DNA of 58,126 nt from Prevotella sp. GTDB lineage: Bacteria > Bacteroidota > Bacteroidia > Bacteroidales > Bacteroidaceae. Position numbers and translations under genes: made by a program. The DNA lies in NCBI GenBank assembly GCA_003447235.1, contig DLZV01000017.1, forward strand, positions 10,442-68,567, given 5' to 3'. Within the stretch, counting starts at the first letter, position 1, and each line of letters starts with the position of its first letter. Shown here in pieces: positions 42,469 to 50,962 of this stretch. The notes below the pieces were generated by a model, which saw only the letters and a list, made by a program, of their open reading frames with translations, made no database searches and was not told the origin of the DNA.

Positions 42469-42500
42469 TTTGGTAGTTTGGGGGAAAATATGTAAATTTG
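42469..42500 (+). promoter_or_regulatory. Complete Bacteroidetes promoter of ileS
   Basis: TTTG at 42469-42472 and TAAATTTG at 42493-42500, with 20 bp between them, match the Bacteroidetes -33/-7 consensus. The -7 element ends 43 bp before the ileS start. Confidence 0.8.
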
Positions 42501-42543
42501 CGCCTTAAATATCACAAAAAAGTAAGAAAAGCAAAACAGGCTT

Positions 42544-45500
42544 ATGGCAAAGAGATTTCCGGAGTACAAAGGTTTAGACCTTGTAGGCACCAACAGACGG
42601 GTGCTCGAAGCGTGGGAGAAGGACGATATTTTCCACAAAAGTATCGACGAGCGTGAAGGCGAGCCGAAGTTTATTTTCTTCGAAGGCCCTCCCTCGGCCA
42701 ATGGCCATCCCGGCATCCACCACGTCCTGGGCCGCTCCATCAAGGACACATTCAACCGCTACAAGACCATGTGCGGATTCCAGGTACGCCGCAAGGCCGG
42801 CTGGGATACCCACGGACTGCCCGTGGAGCTCAACGTAGAGAAGGAGCTGGGCATCACAAAGAAGAATATTGACAACAAAGCCTCAGACAAGTATATTTCC
42901 ACCGTAGATTACAACCGCCATTGCCGCGCCGACGTACTAAAGTTCACGGCCGAATGGAGCAAGCTGACCAAGGAGATGGGCTATTTCGTCGATTTGGAGC
43001 ACCCTTATGTGACCTACGACAACAAGTTTATCGAGACCCTGTGGTGGCTCCTGAAGCAGCTCTACAACAAGAACCGTCTCTACAAGGGCTACACCATCCA
43101 GCCCTACTCCCCCGCCGCCGGCACGGGCCTTTCGAGCCATGAGCTCAACCTTCCCGGCTGCTACCGCGATGTCAAGGACACCTCGGTGACGGCCCAGTTC
43201 ACCATCCGCGACCCGAAGGAGAGCTGGACGAAATGGGGCAAGGCCGTCTTCCTGGCCTGGACCACCACGCCCTGGACGCTGCCCTCCAACGTAGCCCTCT
43301 GTGTGGGCCCACGCATCGACTATGTCGCCGTGGAGACCTACAACCCCTATACGGCCGAGAAGATCACAGCCATCGTGGCCGAGCCACGCCTTGGAGCTTA
43401 TCTGAAGCCCGAGGGCGAAGTGGCCGAGGGCGCCGACATGCCCGCCTACGAACGTGGCGACAAAGTCGTGCCCTACCGCATCATCGACCGCATGAAGGGC
43501 GCTGACCTCGTAGGCATCCACTACGACCAGCTCATGCCCTGGGTGAAGCCGACGGAGAAGCTCGACGACTACGCTTCGGAGCAGGTGAAGGCCTACGCCG
43601 CCGCCCATCCCGACCAAGTCTTCACGGGCGAGAACGGCAAGGATCGCTTCGTAGAGATGACCTCCGCCGCCTTTGTCGTCATCCCTGGCGACTACGTCAC
43701 TACCGAAGACGGTACGGGCATCGTCCACACCGCCTCCACCTTTGGTGCCGACGACGCCAAGGTCTGCCGCGACGCTGGCGTCCCGGGCCTCTACCTCGTC
43801 AACAAGCAGGGCGAGACGCGCCCGATGGTCGATCTCCTGGGCAAATACTACGCCATCGAGGACCTCGACGCCCACTTCATCGATCGCTGCGTCGATAAGG
43901 CCGCCTACGGCCACCATGCTGGCGACTACGTGAAGAACGCCTACGACCCGCGCTTCAACGAAGGCGGCAAGTGGGACAAGGAGGCTTCGGAGAAAGCCGA
44001 GGACCTCAATATCGTGATCAGCCTGGAGATGAAGATGGAGGGCACGGCCTACAAGATTGAGAAGTTCACCCACAACTATCCCCATTGCTGGCGCACGGAC
44101 AAGCCCATCCTCTACTATCCGCTCGACAGCTGGTTCATCCGCGACACCCTCGACAAGGAGCGGATGGTGGAACTCAACAAGACCATCAACTGGCAGCCTG
44201 CCTCCACGGGTACGGGCCGCTTCGGCAACTGGCTCGAGAACCTCAACGACTGGAACCTCTCGCGCTCCCGCTTCTGGGGCACACCGCTCCCGATTTGGCG
44301 CGACGAGGACCGCAACGAGAAGTGCATCGGCTCCGTCGAGGAACTCTACAACGAGATAGAGAAAGCCGTCGAGGCAGGCGTGATGAAGGAGAACCCGCTT
44401 AAGGTCCGCGGCTTCGTGGTCGGCGACAACGCCCAGGAAAACTACGACCGCATCGATCTCCACCGTCCCTATGTGGACGATATCGTCCTCGTCAGCGACA
44501 CGGGCAAGCCCATGCACCGCGAGAGCGACCTCATCGACGTGTGGTTCGACAGCGGCTCTATGCCCTACGCCCAGCTCCACTACCCCTTCGAGGGCGAGCT
44601 CAATGCCGAGAAACTCGCTGCCACGGGCAAGAGTGAGGCCGAATACCGCGACCAGCTCATCCACTCCTGCTACGAGGGCACACCCGTGCCGCCCGCTTTC
44701 TTCCCCGCCGAGTTTATCAACGAGGGCGTCGATCAGACCCGCGGCTGGTTCTTCACGCTCCACGCCATCGGCACGATGGTCTTCGACAGCGTGGCCTTCC
44801 GCAACGTCATCTCCACCGGCCTCGTCCTCGACGCCAAGGGCAACAAGATGTCAAAGCACGTGGGCAATGTCGTCCCACCCTTTGAGATGATCGAAAAGTA
44901 TGGCGCCGACGCCGTCCGCTTCTATATGATGACCAACTCCGAACCTTGGGACAACCTCAAGTTTGACGAGAATGGCGTCGATGAGTGCCGCCGCCGCTTC
45001 TTCGGCACGCTCTACAACACATACAGTTTCTTCGCCCTTTACGCCAACGTGGATGGCTACGATCCCAAGGACGCCCAGCTTCGCGCCGACGCTCCCGAGA
45101 TCGACCGCTGGATCATCTCGCGTCTCAACACGCTCGTCAAGGGCGTAAGCCGCGAACTTGACGGCTATGATCCCACGCGCGCCGGACGCCTCATCGAGCA
45201 GTTTGTCAACGACGAACTCTCCAACTGGTATGTGCGCCTCAACCGCAAACGCTTCTGGGGCAAGGACATGAGCGACGACAAGCGTTCGGCTTATGACACG
45301 CTCTACACTTGCCTGATGACCGTGGCCCACCTGCTCGCCCCGTTTGCCCCGTTTATGAGCGACGAGCTCTACCACGACCTCGGAGGCCAACTGGAGAGCA
45401 TCCACCTCGACCGCTGGCCGAAGGCCGACGAGGCCCGCATCGACGCCGACCTCGAGGCCCGTATGGACATGGCACAGAAAATCACCTCGATGGTGCTCGC

Positions 45501-46179
45501 CCTGCGCCGCAAGGTCAACATCAAGGTGCGCCAACCGCTGGCCCAGATCATGGTGCCCGCCATCGACGAGGAGCAGCGCCGCCATATCGAGGCCGTGGCC
45601 GCACTCATCAAGAGCGAGGTCAACGTGAAGGCACTCAACTTCGTTGAGGGTGAGGGACTTCTGGTCAAGAAAGTGAAGTGCAACTTCCGCGTCATGGGCA
45701 AGAAGTTTGGCAAGTTGATGAAGGGTGTCGCCGCCAAGATGAACACCCTCTCCCAGGCCGAGATCGCCCAGCTGGAGCGCGAGGGCAGCATCGGCTTCGA
45801 GGTCGAGGGGCAGCCCATTAGCGTGGATGCCACCGACGTGGAGATCATCTCCGAGGACATGCCGGGCTGGCTCGTCAGCAACGAGGGCAACCTGACCGTG
45901 GCCCTGGAGGTGGAGCTCACCGACGACCTGCGCCGCGAGGGAATGGCCCGCGAGCTCATCAACCGCATTCAGAACCTCCGCAAGGAGAGCGGACTGGAGA
46001 TCACGGACCGTATCGTCGTCAGCATCGACCCGCACAAGGAGACCGACGAGGCTCTGGAGACCTTCGGCGACCTGGTGCGCCAGCAGGTCCTCGCCAACGA
46101 GATCGTCGTCAAGCCCACGGGCGGGGACGAGATCGACCTCGGCGACTTCACGACCCATATCGCAATCTCGAAGGCATAA
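42544..46179 (+). CDS. ileS: Isoleucyl-tRNA synthetase
   Basis: A 1211-residue class I aminoacyl-tRNA synthetase that charges tRNA-Ile and edits mischarged valine. The first ATP motif appears as GHPGIHH (54-60), in place of the classical HIGH. The second is KMSKH at 768-772, a variant of KMSKS. The CP1 editing domain lies between them and the anticodon-binding and C-terminal domains follow. The length fits the long type II form used by Bacteroidetes, which is less sensitive to mupirocin than the short form as a rule; this has not been tested here. It heads the run of genes to 50957. Confidence 0.96.
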   Translation: MAKRFPEYKGLDLVGTNRRVLEAWEKDDIFHKSIDEREGEPKFIFFEGPPSANGHPGIHHVLGRSIKDTFNRYKTMCGFQVRRKAGWDTHGLPVELNVEKELGITKKNIDNKASDKYISTVDYNRHCRADVLKFTAEWSKLTKEMGYFVDLEHPYVTYDNKFIETLWWLLKQLYNKNRLYKGYTIQPYSPAAGTGLSSHELNLPGCYRDVKDTSVTAQFTIRDPKESWTKWGKAVFLAWTTTPWTLPSNVALCVGPRIDYVAVETYNPYTAEKITAIVAEPRLGAYLKPEGEVAEGADMPAYERGDKVVPYRIIDRMKGADLVGIHYDQLMPWVKPTEKLDDYASEQVKAYAAAHPDQVFTGENGKDRFVEMTSAAFVVIPGDYVTTEDGTGIVHTASTFGADDAKVCRDAGVPGLYLVNKQGETRPMVDLLGKYYAIEDLDAHFIDRCVDKAAYGHHAGDYVKNAYDPRFNEGGKWDKEASEKAEDLNIVISLEMKMEGTAYKIEKFTHNYPHCWRTDKPILYYPLDSWFIRDTLDKERMVELNKTINWQPASTGTGRFGNWLENLNDWNLSRSRFWGTPLPIWRDEDRNEKCIGSVEELYNEIEKAVEAGVMKENPLKVRGFVVGDNAQENYDRIDLHRPYVDDIVLVSDTGKPMHRESDLIDVWFDSGSMPYAQLHYPFEGELNAEKLAATGKSEAEYRDQLIHSCYEGTPVPPAFFPAEFINEGVDQTRGWFFTLHAIGTMVFDSVAFRNVISTGLVLDAKGNKMSKHVGNVVPPFEMIEKYGADAVRFYMMTNSEPWDNLKFDENGVDECRRRFFGTLYNTYSFFALYANVDGYDPKDAQLRADAPEIDRWIISRLNTLVKGVSRELDGYDPTRAGRLIEQFVNDELSNWYVRLNRKRFWGKDMSDDKRSAYDTLYTCLMTVAHLLAPFAPFMSDELYHDLGGQLESIHLDRWPKADEARIDADLEARMDMAQKITSMVLALRRKVNIKVRQPLAQIMVPAIDEEQRRHIEAVAALIKSEVNVKALNFVEGEGLLVKKVKCNFRVMGKKFGKLMKGVAAKMNTLSQAEIAQLEREGSIGFEVEGQPISVDATDVEIISEDMPGWLVSNEGNLTVALEVELTDDLRREGMARELINRIQNLRKESGLEITDRIVVSIDPHKETDEALETFGDLVRQQVLANEIVVKPTGGDEIDLGDFTTHIAISKA

Positions 46180-46197
46180 GAGCCTTCACTATATAAA

Positions 46198-46584
46198 ATG
46201 GATACGATTAAAAGACGTTATAGTGACGCGGAACTGGAAGAGTTCCGCGCCATTATCCTCGGCCGCCTCGAGACGGCCAAGGCCGACTATGCTGAGACCA
46301 TGAAGGTGCTCACCAACCAGGACACCAACGACGTGGACGACACCTCGCCCACCTACAAGGCCCTAGAGGAGGGAAGCAGCTCACAGACCAAGGAGGAACT
46401 GGTCCACATGGCCATGCGCCAGCAGAAGTTTATCCAAGGACTGCAGGCTGCCCTGCTGCGTATTGACAACAAGACGTACGGCATCGACCGCATCACGGGC
46501 GAGCTGATCCCCAAGGAGCGCCTCCGCGCCGTGCCTCATGCCACGCTCAGCGTGCAGTCGAAACAGAACTACAAAGATCATTAA
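46198..46584 (+). CDS. TraR/DksA-like protein lacking the zinc-finger cysteines
   Basis: A 128-residue protein with the DksA/TraR layout: a long helical region (residues 10-95) and the block GELIPKERLRAVPHATLSVQ that matches the DksA zinc-finger segment. The four cysteines of a classical zinc finger are all absent: YGIDRITGE replaces YGIC..CG, and VQSKQ replaces the C-terminal CxxC. Bacteroidales orthologues are known to have few of these cysteines, but this protein has none. It may still bind RNA polymerase in the secondary channel, or have another role. It begins 18 bp after ileS and ends 4 bp before the lspA start. Confidence 0.88.
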   Translation: MDTIKRRYSDAELEEFRAIILGRLETAKADYAETMKVLTNQDTNDVDDTSPTYKALEEGSSSQTKEELVHMAMRQQKFIQGLQAALLRIDNKTYGIDRITGELIPKERLRAVPHATLSVQSKQNYKDH

Positions 46585-46588
46585 AGGC

Positions 46589-47203
46589 GTGAAAAGAAAC
46601 GCATGGATAGCTATGGCAATGGGCATTTTGCTCATTGCCATTGACCAATGCATCAAAGTGGCCGTCAAGCTCCACATGGGGCTGGGCGAGCAGATCGTCG
46701 TATTCGACTGGTTTCGAATCGACTTCATCGAGAACCGCGGCATGGCGTTTGGCATGGAGATCGGCAGCAAACTGCTGCTGAGCCTCTTTCGCATCGTGGC
46801 CGTCGGTTTCATCATCTGGTATATAGGCAAGAAGATACGACAAGGGCGCCCGCTGGGCTTCATCCTCATCCTGACGATGATCTGTGCCGGCGCCGCGGGC
46901 AACATCTTCGACTCCCTGTTCTACGGACAGATCTTCACGGAGTCGGTGCCCTATGGCGAGCCCGCCCAGTTGGTGGCTTGGGGTGAGGGCTATGCGCCCA
47001 TGCTCATGGGACGCGTGGTGGACATGTTCTACTTCCCGCTCTTCCATGGCACCTTCCCCACATGGATGCCGTTCTGGGGTGGAGAACCGTTTATCTTCTT
47101 CTCGCCCGTGTTCAACTTCGCCGACGCTTGTATCAGCGTCGGTGTGGCGTTGTTTTTGATTTTCTATCGCAAAGAACTGGATGCGGAGACTCATCGATCA
47201 TAG
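46589..47203 (+). CDS. lspA: Lipoprotein signal peptidase (signal peptidase II)
   Basis: A 204-residue inner-membrane aspartic peptidase that removes the signal peptide of prolipoproteins. Four membrane segments are seen. The two catalytic Asp residues lie in GNIFDS and FNFADAC, the standard GNxxD and FNxAD motifs. The start is the GTG at 46589, 4 bp after the preceding stop, since it gives the usual KRNAWIAMAMGILLIAIDQ start. The ATG at 46613 is an alternative. An insertion of about 35 residues between the catalytic Asp motifs is longer than in E. coli. The next gene begins inside its last codons (23-bp overlap). Confidence 0.94.
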   Translation: MKRNAWIAMAMGILLIAIDQCIKVAVKLHMGLGEQIVVFDWFRIDFIENRGMAFGMEIGSKLLLSLFRIVAVGFIIWYIGKKIRQGRPLGFILILTMICAGAAGNIFDSLFYGQIFTESVPYGEPAQLVAWGEGYAPMLMGRVVDMFYFPLFHGTFPTWMPFWGGEPFIFFSPVFNFADACISVGVALFLIFYRKELDAETHRS

Positions 47204-48227
47204 ACTACTGCTGCCGATCGTGGCCTTGCTGCTGGCCGTCGTGGGGTGCAAGCCCACCGTCCCCTCCGACTACCTCAGTCCCTCGGAGATGGAGGACATC
47301 CTCTACGACTACCACCTGGCCGTGGCCATGGCACAGAACAGCAATGCAAGCGACATGCAGCGCAAGTCGTGGCAACTGGCCGTGCTCAAAAAGCATGGCG
47401 TCAGCGAGCAGGAGTTTGATCGCTCCATGGCCTACTACATGCGCCACACCGAGCGCATGCAGACTATCTACGAGCACCTCGCCGACCGCATGGGGCAGGA
47501 GGCCCGCTCCCTGGGCGCTTCCGACGCTGAACTGAGCCAGTATGGATCCATCGCCTCGCGGGGCGACACTACCAACGTATGGCCTGGTCGCAAGACGCTC
47601 ATGCTCAGCACCTTTGCACCCTACAACAAATACACTTTCGAACTTAAGGTCGATACGGCCTACCACAAGGGCGACCGCCTCGTGCTGAGCTACGACGCGC
47701 TCTTCCTTCTCCAGGAAGGCATGCGCAACCTGACCGTCGGACTGATCGTGACCTTTGCCAACGACAGTACGGTGCAGCAGGTGCAGGAGGTGGCGAGCGA
47801 CATGCGGCAGACGCTGAGCGTGGAGGACCGCGACAGTATCGGCATCAAGCGCGTGAGAGGTTTCTTCCTCCTGGGCCGCAACGCGCCGCCGCCCACGACG
47901 ACGCTGACGCTCTTCTTTGCCGAGAACGTGAAACTCGTGCGCATCCACCCGCAGAAGGGCCAGCCCTGGGAGGACAGTTCCAACCCGATGAATCCCTCCA
48001 CGCCCATCCGCAACGTGGGATCTCCCTCGGCCCCCGACCGTCCCGGACCGCCCGATCAGCAACCAGGTGCGCCCGAACTGGGAATCCCCGAGCCAACGGC
48101 CCCGCAACGCGGCACGCCCCAGCCGCCCACACCCGTGCGCCAGTTGACCCCGCAGCCACAGAGCACGTCGAAGATGCGGCCCATGTCGGAAGCCGGACGG
48201 CCCATGAAATCGATGAGTTCGCCATGA
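47181..48227 (+). CDS. DUF4296-domain lipoprotein
   Basis: A 348-residue protein with a lipoprotein signal (residues 1-22, lipobox LLAVVGC, lipidation Cys23), which suits its place directly after lspA. A helical DUF4296 domain covers about residues 30-115 (YLSPSEMEDILYDYHLAVAM), followed by a beta-rich central part and a Pro/Ser/Thr-rich tail (about 270-348) that is probably disordered. DUF4296 is found almost only in Bacteroidetes and its role is unknown. The start overlaps lspA by 23 bp and the stop overlaps the next start by 4 bp (ATGA), so translation is coupled throughout. Confidence 0.9.
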   Translation: MRRLIDHRLLLPIVALLLAVVGCKPTVPSDYLSPSEMEDILYDYHLAVAMAQNSNASDMQRKSWQLAVLKKHGVSEQEFDRSMAYYMRHTERMQTIYEHLADRMGQEARSLGASDAELSQYGSIASRGDTTNVWPGRKTLMLSTFAPYNKYTFELKVDTAYHKGDRLVLSYDALFLLQEGMRNLTVGLIVTFANDSTVQQVQEVASDMRQTLSVEDRDSIGIKRVRGFFLLGRNAPPPTTTLTLFFAENVKLVRIHPQKGQPWEDSSNPMNPSTPIRNVGSPSAPDRPGPPDQQPGAPELGIPEPTAPQRGTPQPPTPVRQLTPQPQSTSKMRPMSEAGRPMKSMSSP

Positions 48228-48475
48228 GAAAGGTAGCAGCCCACAGGATCGTCACCCCGCGGGAGACGATCGTCCTCGGCCTCTGCACGATCAAGGGCGA
48301 CGAAGTCGTCGAGACACGCCCGCTGACGGGCGAGGAGGCCATGGTGGAGTGGATGGACGGCAGCATCGTCTGCCGCGAGGAGGGACCCAAGTCCACGCTC
48401 CACGCTTACCACAACGAAGTAATGTTGAAAGAAGATATTTTTATTTATAACGAAGAATTTTTAAAAGAAAAATAA
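48224..48475 (+). CDS. Small hypothetical protein between DUF4296 and nadC
   Basis: An 83-residue protein beginning MRKVAAHRIVTPRETIVLGL. It has no signal peptide, membrane segment or known domain. The start overlaps the DUF4296 stop by 4 bp and the stop is 3 bp before nadC, which argues strongly that it is translated. The first 50 residues loosely resemble the N-terminal composite beta domain that precedes the catalytic barrel of amidohydrolases, and in some relatives an amidohydrolase gene lies near here. It could be the remnant of such a protein; this is a guess from a short pattern. Confidence 0.8.
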   Translation: MRKVAAHRIVTPRETIVLGLCTIKGDEVVETRPLTGEEAMVEWMDGSIVCREEGPKSTLHAYHNEVMLKEDIFIYNEEFLKEK

Positions 48476-48478
48476 GAT

Positions 48479-49330
48479 ATGCTGAGTGTAGAAGAATTGG
48501 AAGAGAGATTGATCGATTTGGCCTTTGCCGAGGATATTGGCGACGGCGACCACACCACCCTTTGCTGCATCCCCGAGGAGGCGATGGGCAAGAGCCAGCT
48601 CCTCGTCAAGGAGGAGGGCGTGCTCGCGGGCGTGGAGATTGCCCGCAAGGTGTTCGACCGCTTCGACCCGACGCTCCAGATGGAGGTCTTCATCCATGAC
48701 GGCGCCCATGTCAAGCCGGGCGACGTGGCCTTCATCGTCACGGGCAAGGTGCGCTCGCTGCTGCAGACGGAGCGTCTGATGCTCAACATCATGCAGCGCA
48801 TGAGCGGCATCGCCACGATGACGCGCCGCTACGTGGAGCGCCTGGAGGGCACGGGAGCCCACGTCCTCGACACGCGCAAGACGACGCCGGGCCTCCGCAT
48901 CCTGGAGAAGCAGGCCGTCAAGATCGGCGGCGGCATGAACCATCGCATCGGCCTCTTCGACATGATTCTGCTGAAGGACAACCACATCGATTTTGCCGGC
49001 GGCATCGTCCAGGCCATCGATCGTTGCCACGCCTACCTCCGGGAGAAGGGCCTCGACCTGAAGATCGAGATCGAGGTGCGCAACTTCGACGAGCTCCAGC
49101 AGGTGCTCGACCACGGCGGCGTCAACCGCATCATGCTCGACAACTTCACGCCCGCCGACACGCGCAAGGCCGTGGAGCTCATCGACCATCGCTACGAGGT
49201 GGAGTCCTCGGGCGGCATCACCTTCGACACCATCCGCGACTATGCCGAGCAGGGCGTCGATTTCATCTCCGTAGGCGCGCTCACCCATAGCGTCAAGGGA
49301 CTGGACATGTCCTTCAAGGCCATCTCGTAA
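48479..49330 (+). CDS. nadC: Nicotinate-nucleotide pyrophosphorylase (carboxylating)
   Basis: A 283-residue enzyme that makes nicotinate mononucleotide from quinolinate and PRPP in NAD synthesis. The N-terminal domain and the barrel carry DTRKTTPGLRILEKQAVKIGGG, a hallmark of NadC, plus NHIDFAGGI and VEVRNFDEL-like segments lining the active site. Length matches the family. It is cytoplasmic. It is part of the packed gene run with ileS and lspA, 3 bp after the small protein gene and 4 bp before the M23 gene. Confidence 0.96.
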   Translation: MLSVEELEERLIDLAFAEDIGDGDHTTLCCIPEEAMGKSQLLVKEEGVLAGVEIARKVFDRFDPTLQMEVFIHDGAHVKPGDVAFIVTGKVRSLLQTERLMLNIMQRMSGIATMTRRYVERLEGTGAHVLDTRKTTPGLRILEKQAVKIGGGMNHRIGLFDMILLKDNHIDFAGGIVQAIDRCHAYLREKGLDLKIEIEVRNFDELQQVLDHGGVNRIMLDNFTPADTRKAVELIDHRYEVESSGGITFDTIRDYAEQGVDFISVGALTHSVKGLDMSFKAIS

Positions 49331-49334
49331 GCCG

Positions 49335-50957
49335 ATGCTCGCAAGTCTTTTGCTGGCCGCGATCGCCTATGTCTCGCCCGTCCACTACCCCATCGAGCTG
49401 GCGGGCAACTTCGGCGAGCCGCGACCGAACCATTTCCATGCCGGCATCGACGTCAAGACCGACCGCATGACGGGCAAGCCGCTCTACGCCATGGCCGACG
49501 GTTTCATCAGCAAGGTCTCCGTGGGCACGCATGGGTTTGGCAAGGCCGTCTATGTGCGCCATCCCGACGGCAACACCTCGGTCTATGTCCATCTAGACGA
49601 CTTCGCCCCGCAGATCGAGGCCGCCGTGAAGCGCTACCAGTACGCCCACAAGGTCTATGCCACCGACATCACCTTCCCAGCGACGATGATGCCGGTCCAC
49701 AAAGGACAGTTTATCGGGTTCAGCGGCAATACGGGTTCCTCCCAGGGCCCGCATCTCCACCTGGAGCTCCACCGCACGCAGACGGGCGACCTGCTCGATC
49801 CTCTGGCCTACCTCAAGGCCTACGTCCGCGACACCATCGCCCCAGCCGTCTATGCCTTCAAGGCCTACCCCGTGCCCGGCGAGGGAACGTTTCAGCACGG
49901 ATCCAGTCCGCGCGTCTTCACCTTCGACAAGGGCCATTTCTCGGCCTGGGGCAAGGTGGGGTTCGGCGTGCGCACCATGGACCACATGAATGGCGTCTAT
50001 AACAGTTTTGGATCGCGCCTGATCCGTCTCTACTGCGACGGCCGCCTGGTCTTCTCGGCCGATATCAACGGCCTTCCGCAGTCGATGCACCGGATGATGA
50101 ACTCCTGGGGCGACTACGACCACTTCATGCAGAGCCGCGTCTGGTTTCTCAAGTCGTTTGTCGAGCCCGGCAACCGCCTGCCCTTCCTCAAGACCGGACA
50201 GGGCAAGGGCTACATCCTCTTCAACGAGCGCCGCGAGTATCGCCTGCGCTACGTCGTGAGCGACGTCTTTGGCAATCAGACCGTCCGCGAGTTTACCGTC
50301 CTCGGCACGCCCGAGGCCTTGGGTCCGCGACCCGTGATAACGGGTCCCGAGGCCCTGCTCACCTCACGCGACAACCACTGGCAGACCGACGGCATCCGAC
50401 TCGACGTGCCAGGCCGGCTGATGGCTGTGGACCGACTGATGAAACCGCAGCTGCTCGCCTCCGCCCGCGGCCTCTCCCAGGCCGTGCGCTTCATCCCGGG
50501 CAACGTGCCGCTGCTGGGCTGGGCCGACCTGGCCTTCCGCATCCCCGACGCCACCATCGACCCGCGCAAGCTCTATGTGGCGATGACGGGCACGGGCACG
50601 CCTCCGCGCTACTGCCGCAGCGAGGCCAAGAACGGCTGGGTCTATGGCAAGGTGCGCGAACTGGGCATGACCTACTACCTCGCCTCCGACCAGCAGGCGC
50701 CCACCATCAAGGCCACCAGCCGCTCCTACGACCACGTGACGCTCTCCATCACGGACAGCGGCAGTGGCACGGCAGGCTGGGAAGCCACGATCGACGGTCA
50801 GTTTGTGCTCTTCGAGCAACAGAAGAACCCGACCATCCTGGTCTGCGACCTCCGCCGGACACCTGTGGGAAGACTCCAGAAGGAGCGACAACTGCGCGTC
50901 ACGGCATGGGACTTCTGCGGCAACCGTCAAACGTTTGAAACCTCTATTAATTACTAA
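49335..50957 (+). CDS. M23-family metallopeptidase (LytM-type)
   Basis: A 540-residue protein with a short, weak signal-like start (LASLLLAAIAYV) and an M23 peptidase domain at once (residues about 20-170). The zinc ligands are His35 and Asp39 in NHFHAGID and His142 in HLHLE, all present. The remaining 370 residues form beta-rich modules of unknown function. M23 enzymes cut peptidoglycan cross-links in the periplasm; Bacteroidetes members of this length are common. The start lies 4 bp after nadC. The C69 dipeptidase gene follows after 5 bp, so it too may be in this transcript. Confidence 0.92.
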   Translation: MLASLLLAAIAYVSPVHYPIELAGNFGEPRPNHFHAGIDVKTDRMTGKPLYAMADGFISKVSVGTHGFGKAVYVRHPDGNTSVYVHLDDFAPQIEAAVKRYQYAHKVYATDITFPATMMPVHKGQFIGFSGNTGSSQGPHLHLELHRTQTGDLLDPLAYLKAYVRDTIAPAVYAFKAYPVPGEGTFQHGSSPRVFTFDKGHFSAWGKVGFGVRTMDHMNGVYNSFGSRLIRLYCDGRLVFSADINGLPQSMHRMMNSWGDYDHFMQSRVWFLKSFVEPGNRLPFLKTGQGKGYILFNERREYRLRYVVSDVFGNQTVREFTVLGTPEALGPRPVITGPEALLTSRDNHWQTDGIRLDVPGRLMAVDRLMKPQLLASARGLSQAVRFIPGNVPLLGWADLAFRIPDATIDPRKLYVAMTGTGTPPRYCRSEAKNGWVYGKVRELGMTYYLASDQQAPTIKATSRSYDHVTLSITDSGSGTAGWEATIDGQFVLFEQQKNPTILVCDLRRTPVGRLQKERQLRVTAWDFCGNRQTFETSINY

Positions 50958-50962
50958 TCGAT

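Noticed and set aside
46538..46588. Longer N-terminus of lspA starting inside the DksA-like gene
   Set aside because: It would add residues without family resemblance ahead of the first membrane segment. The GTG at 46589 gives the expected start.
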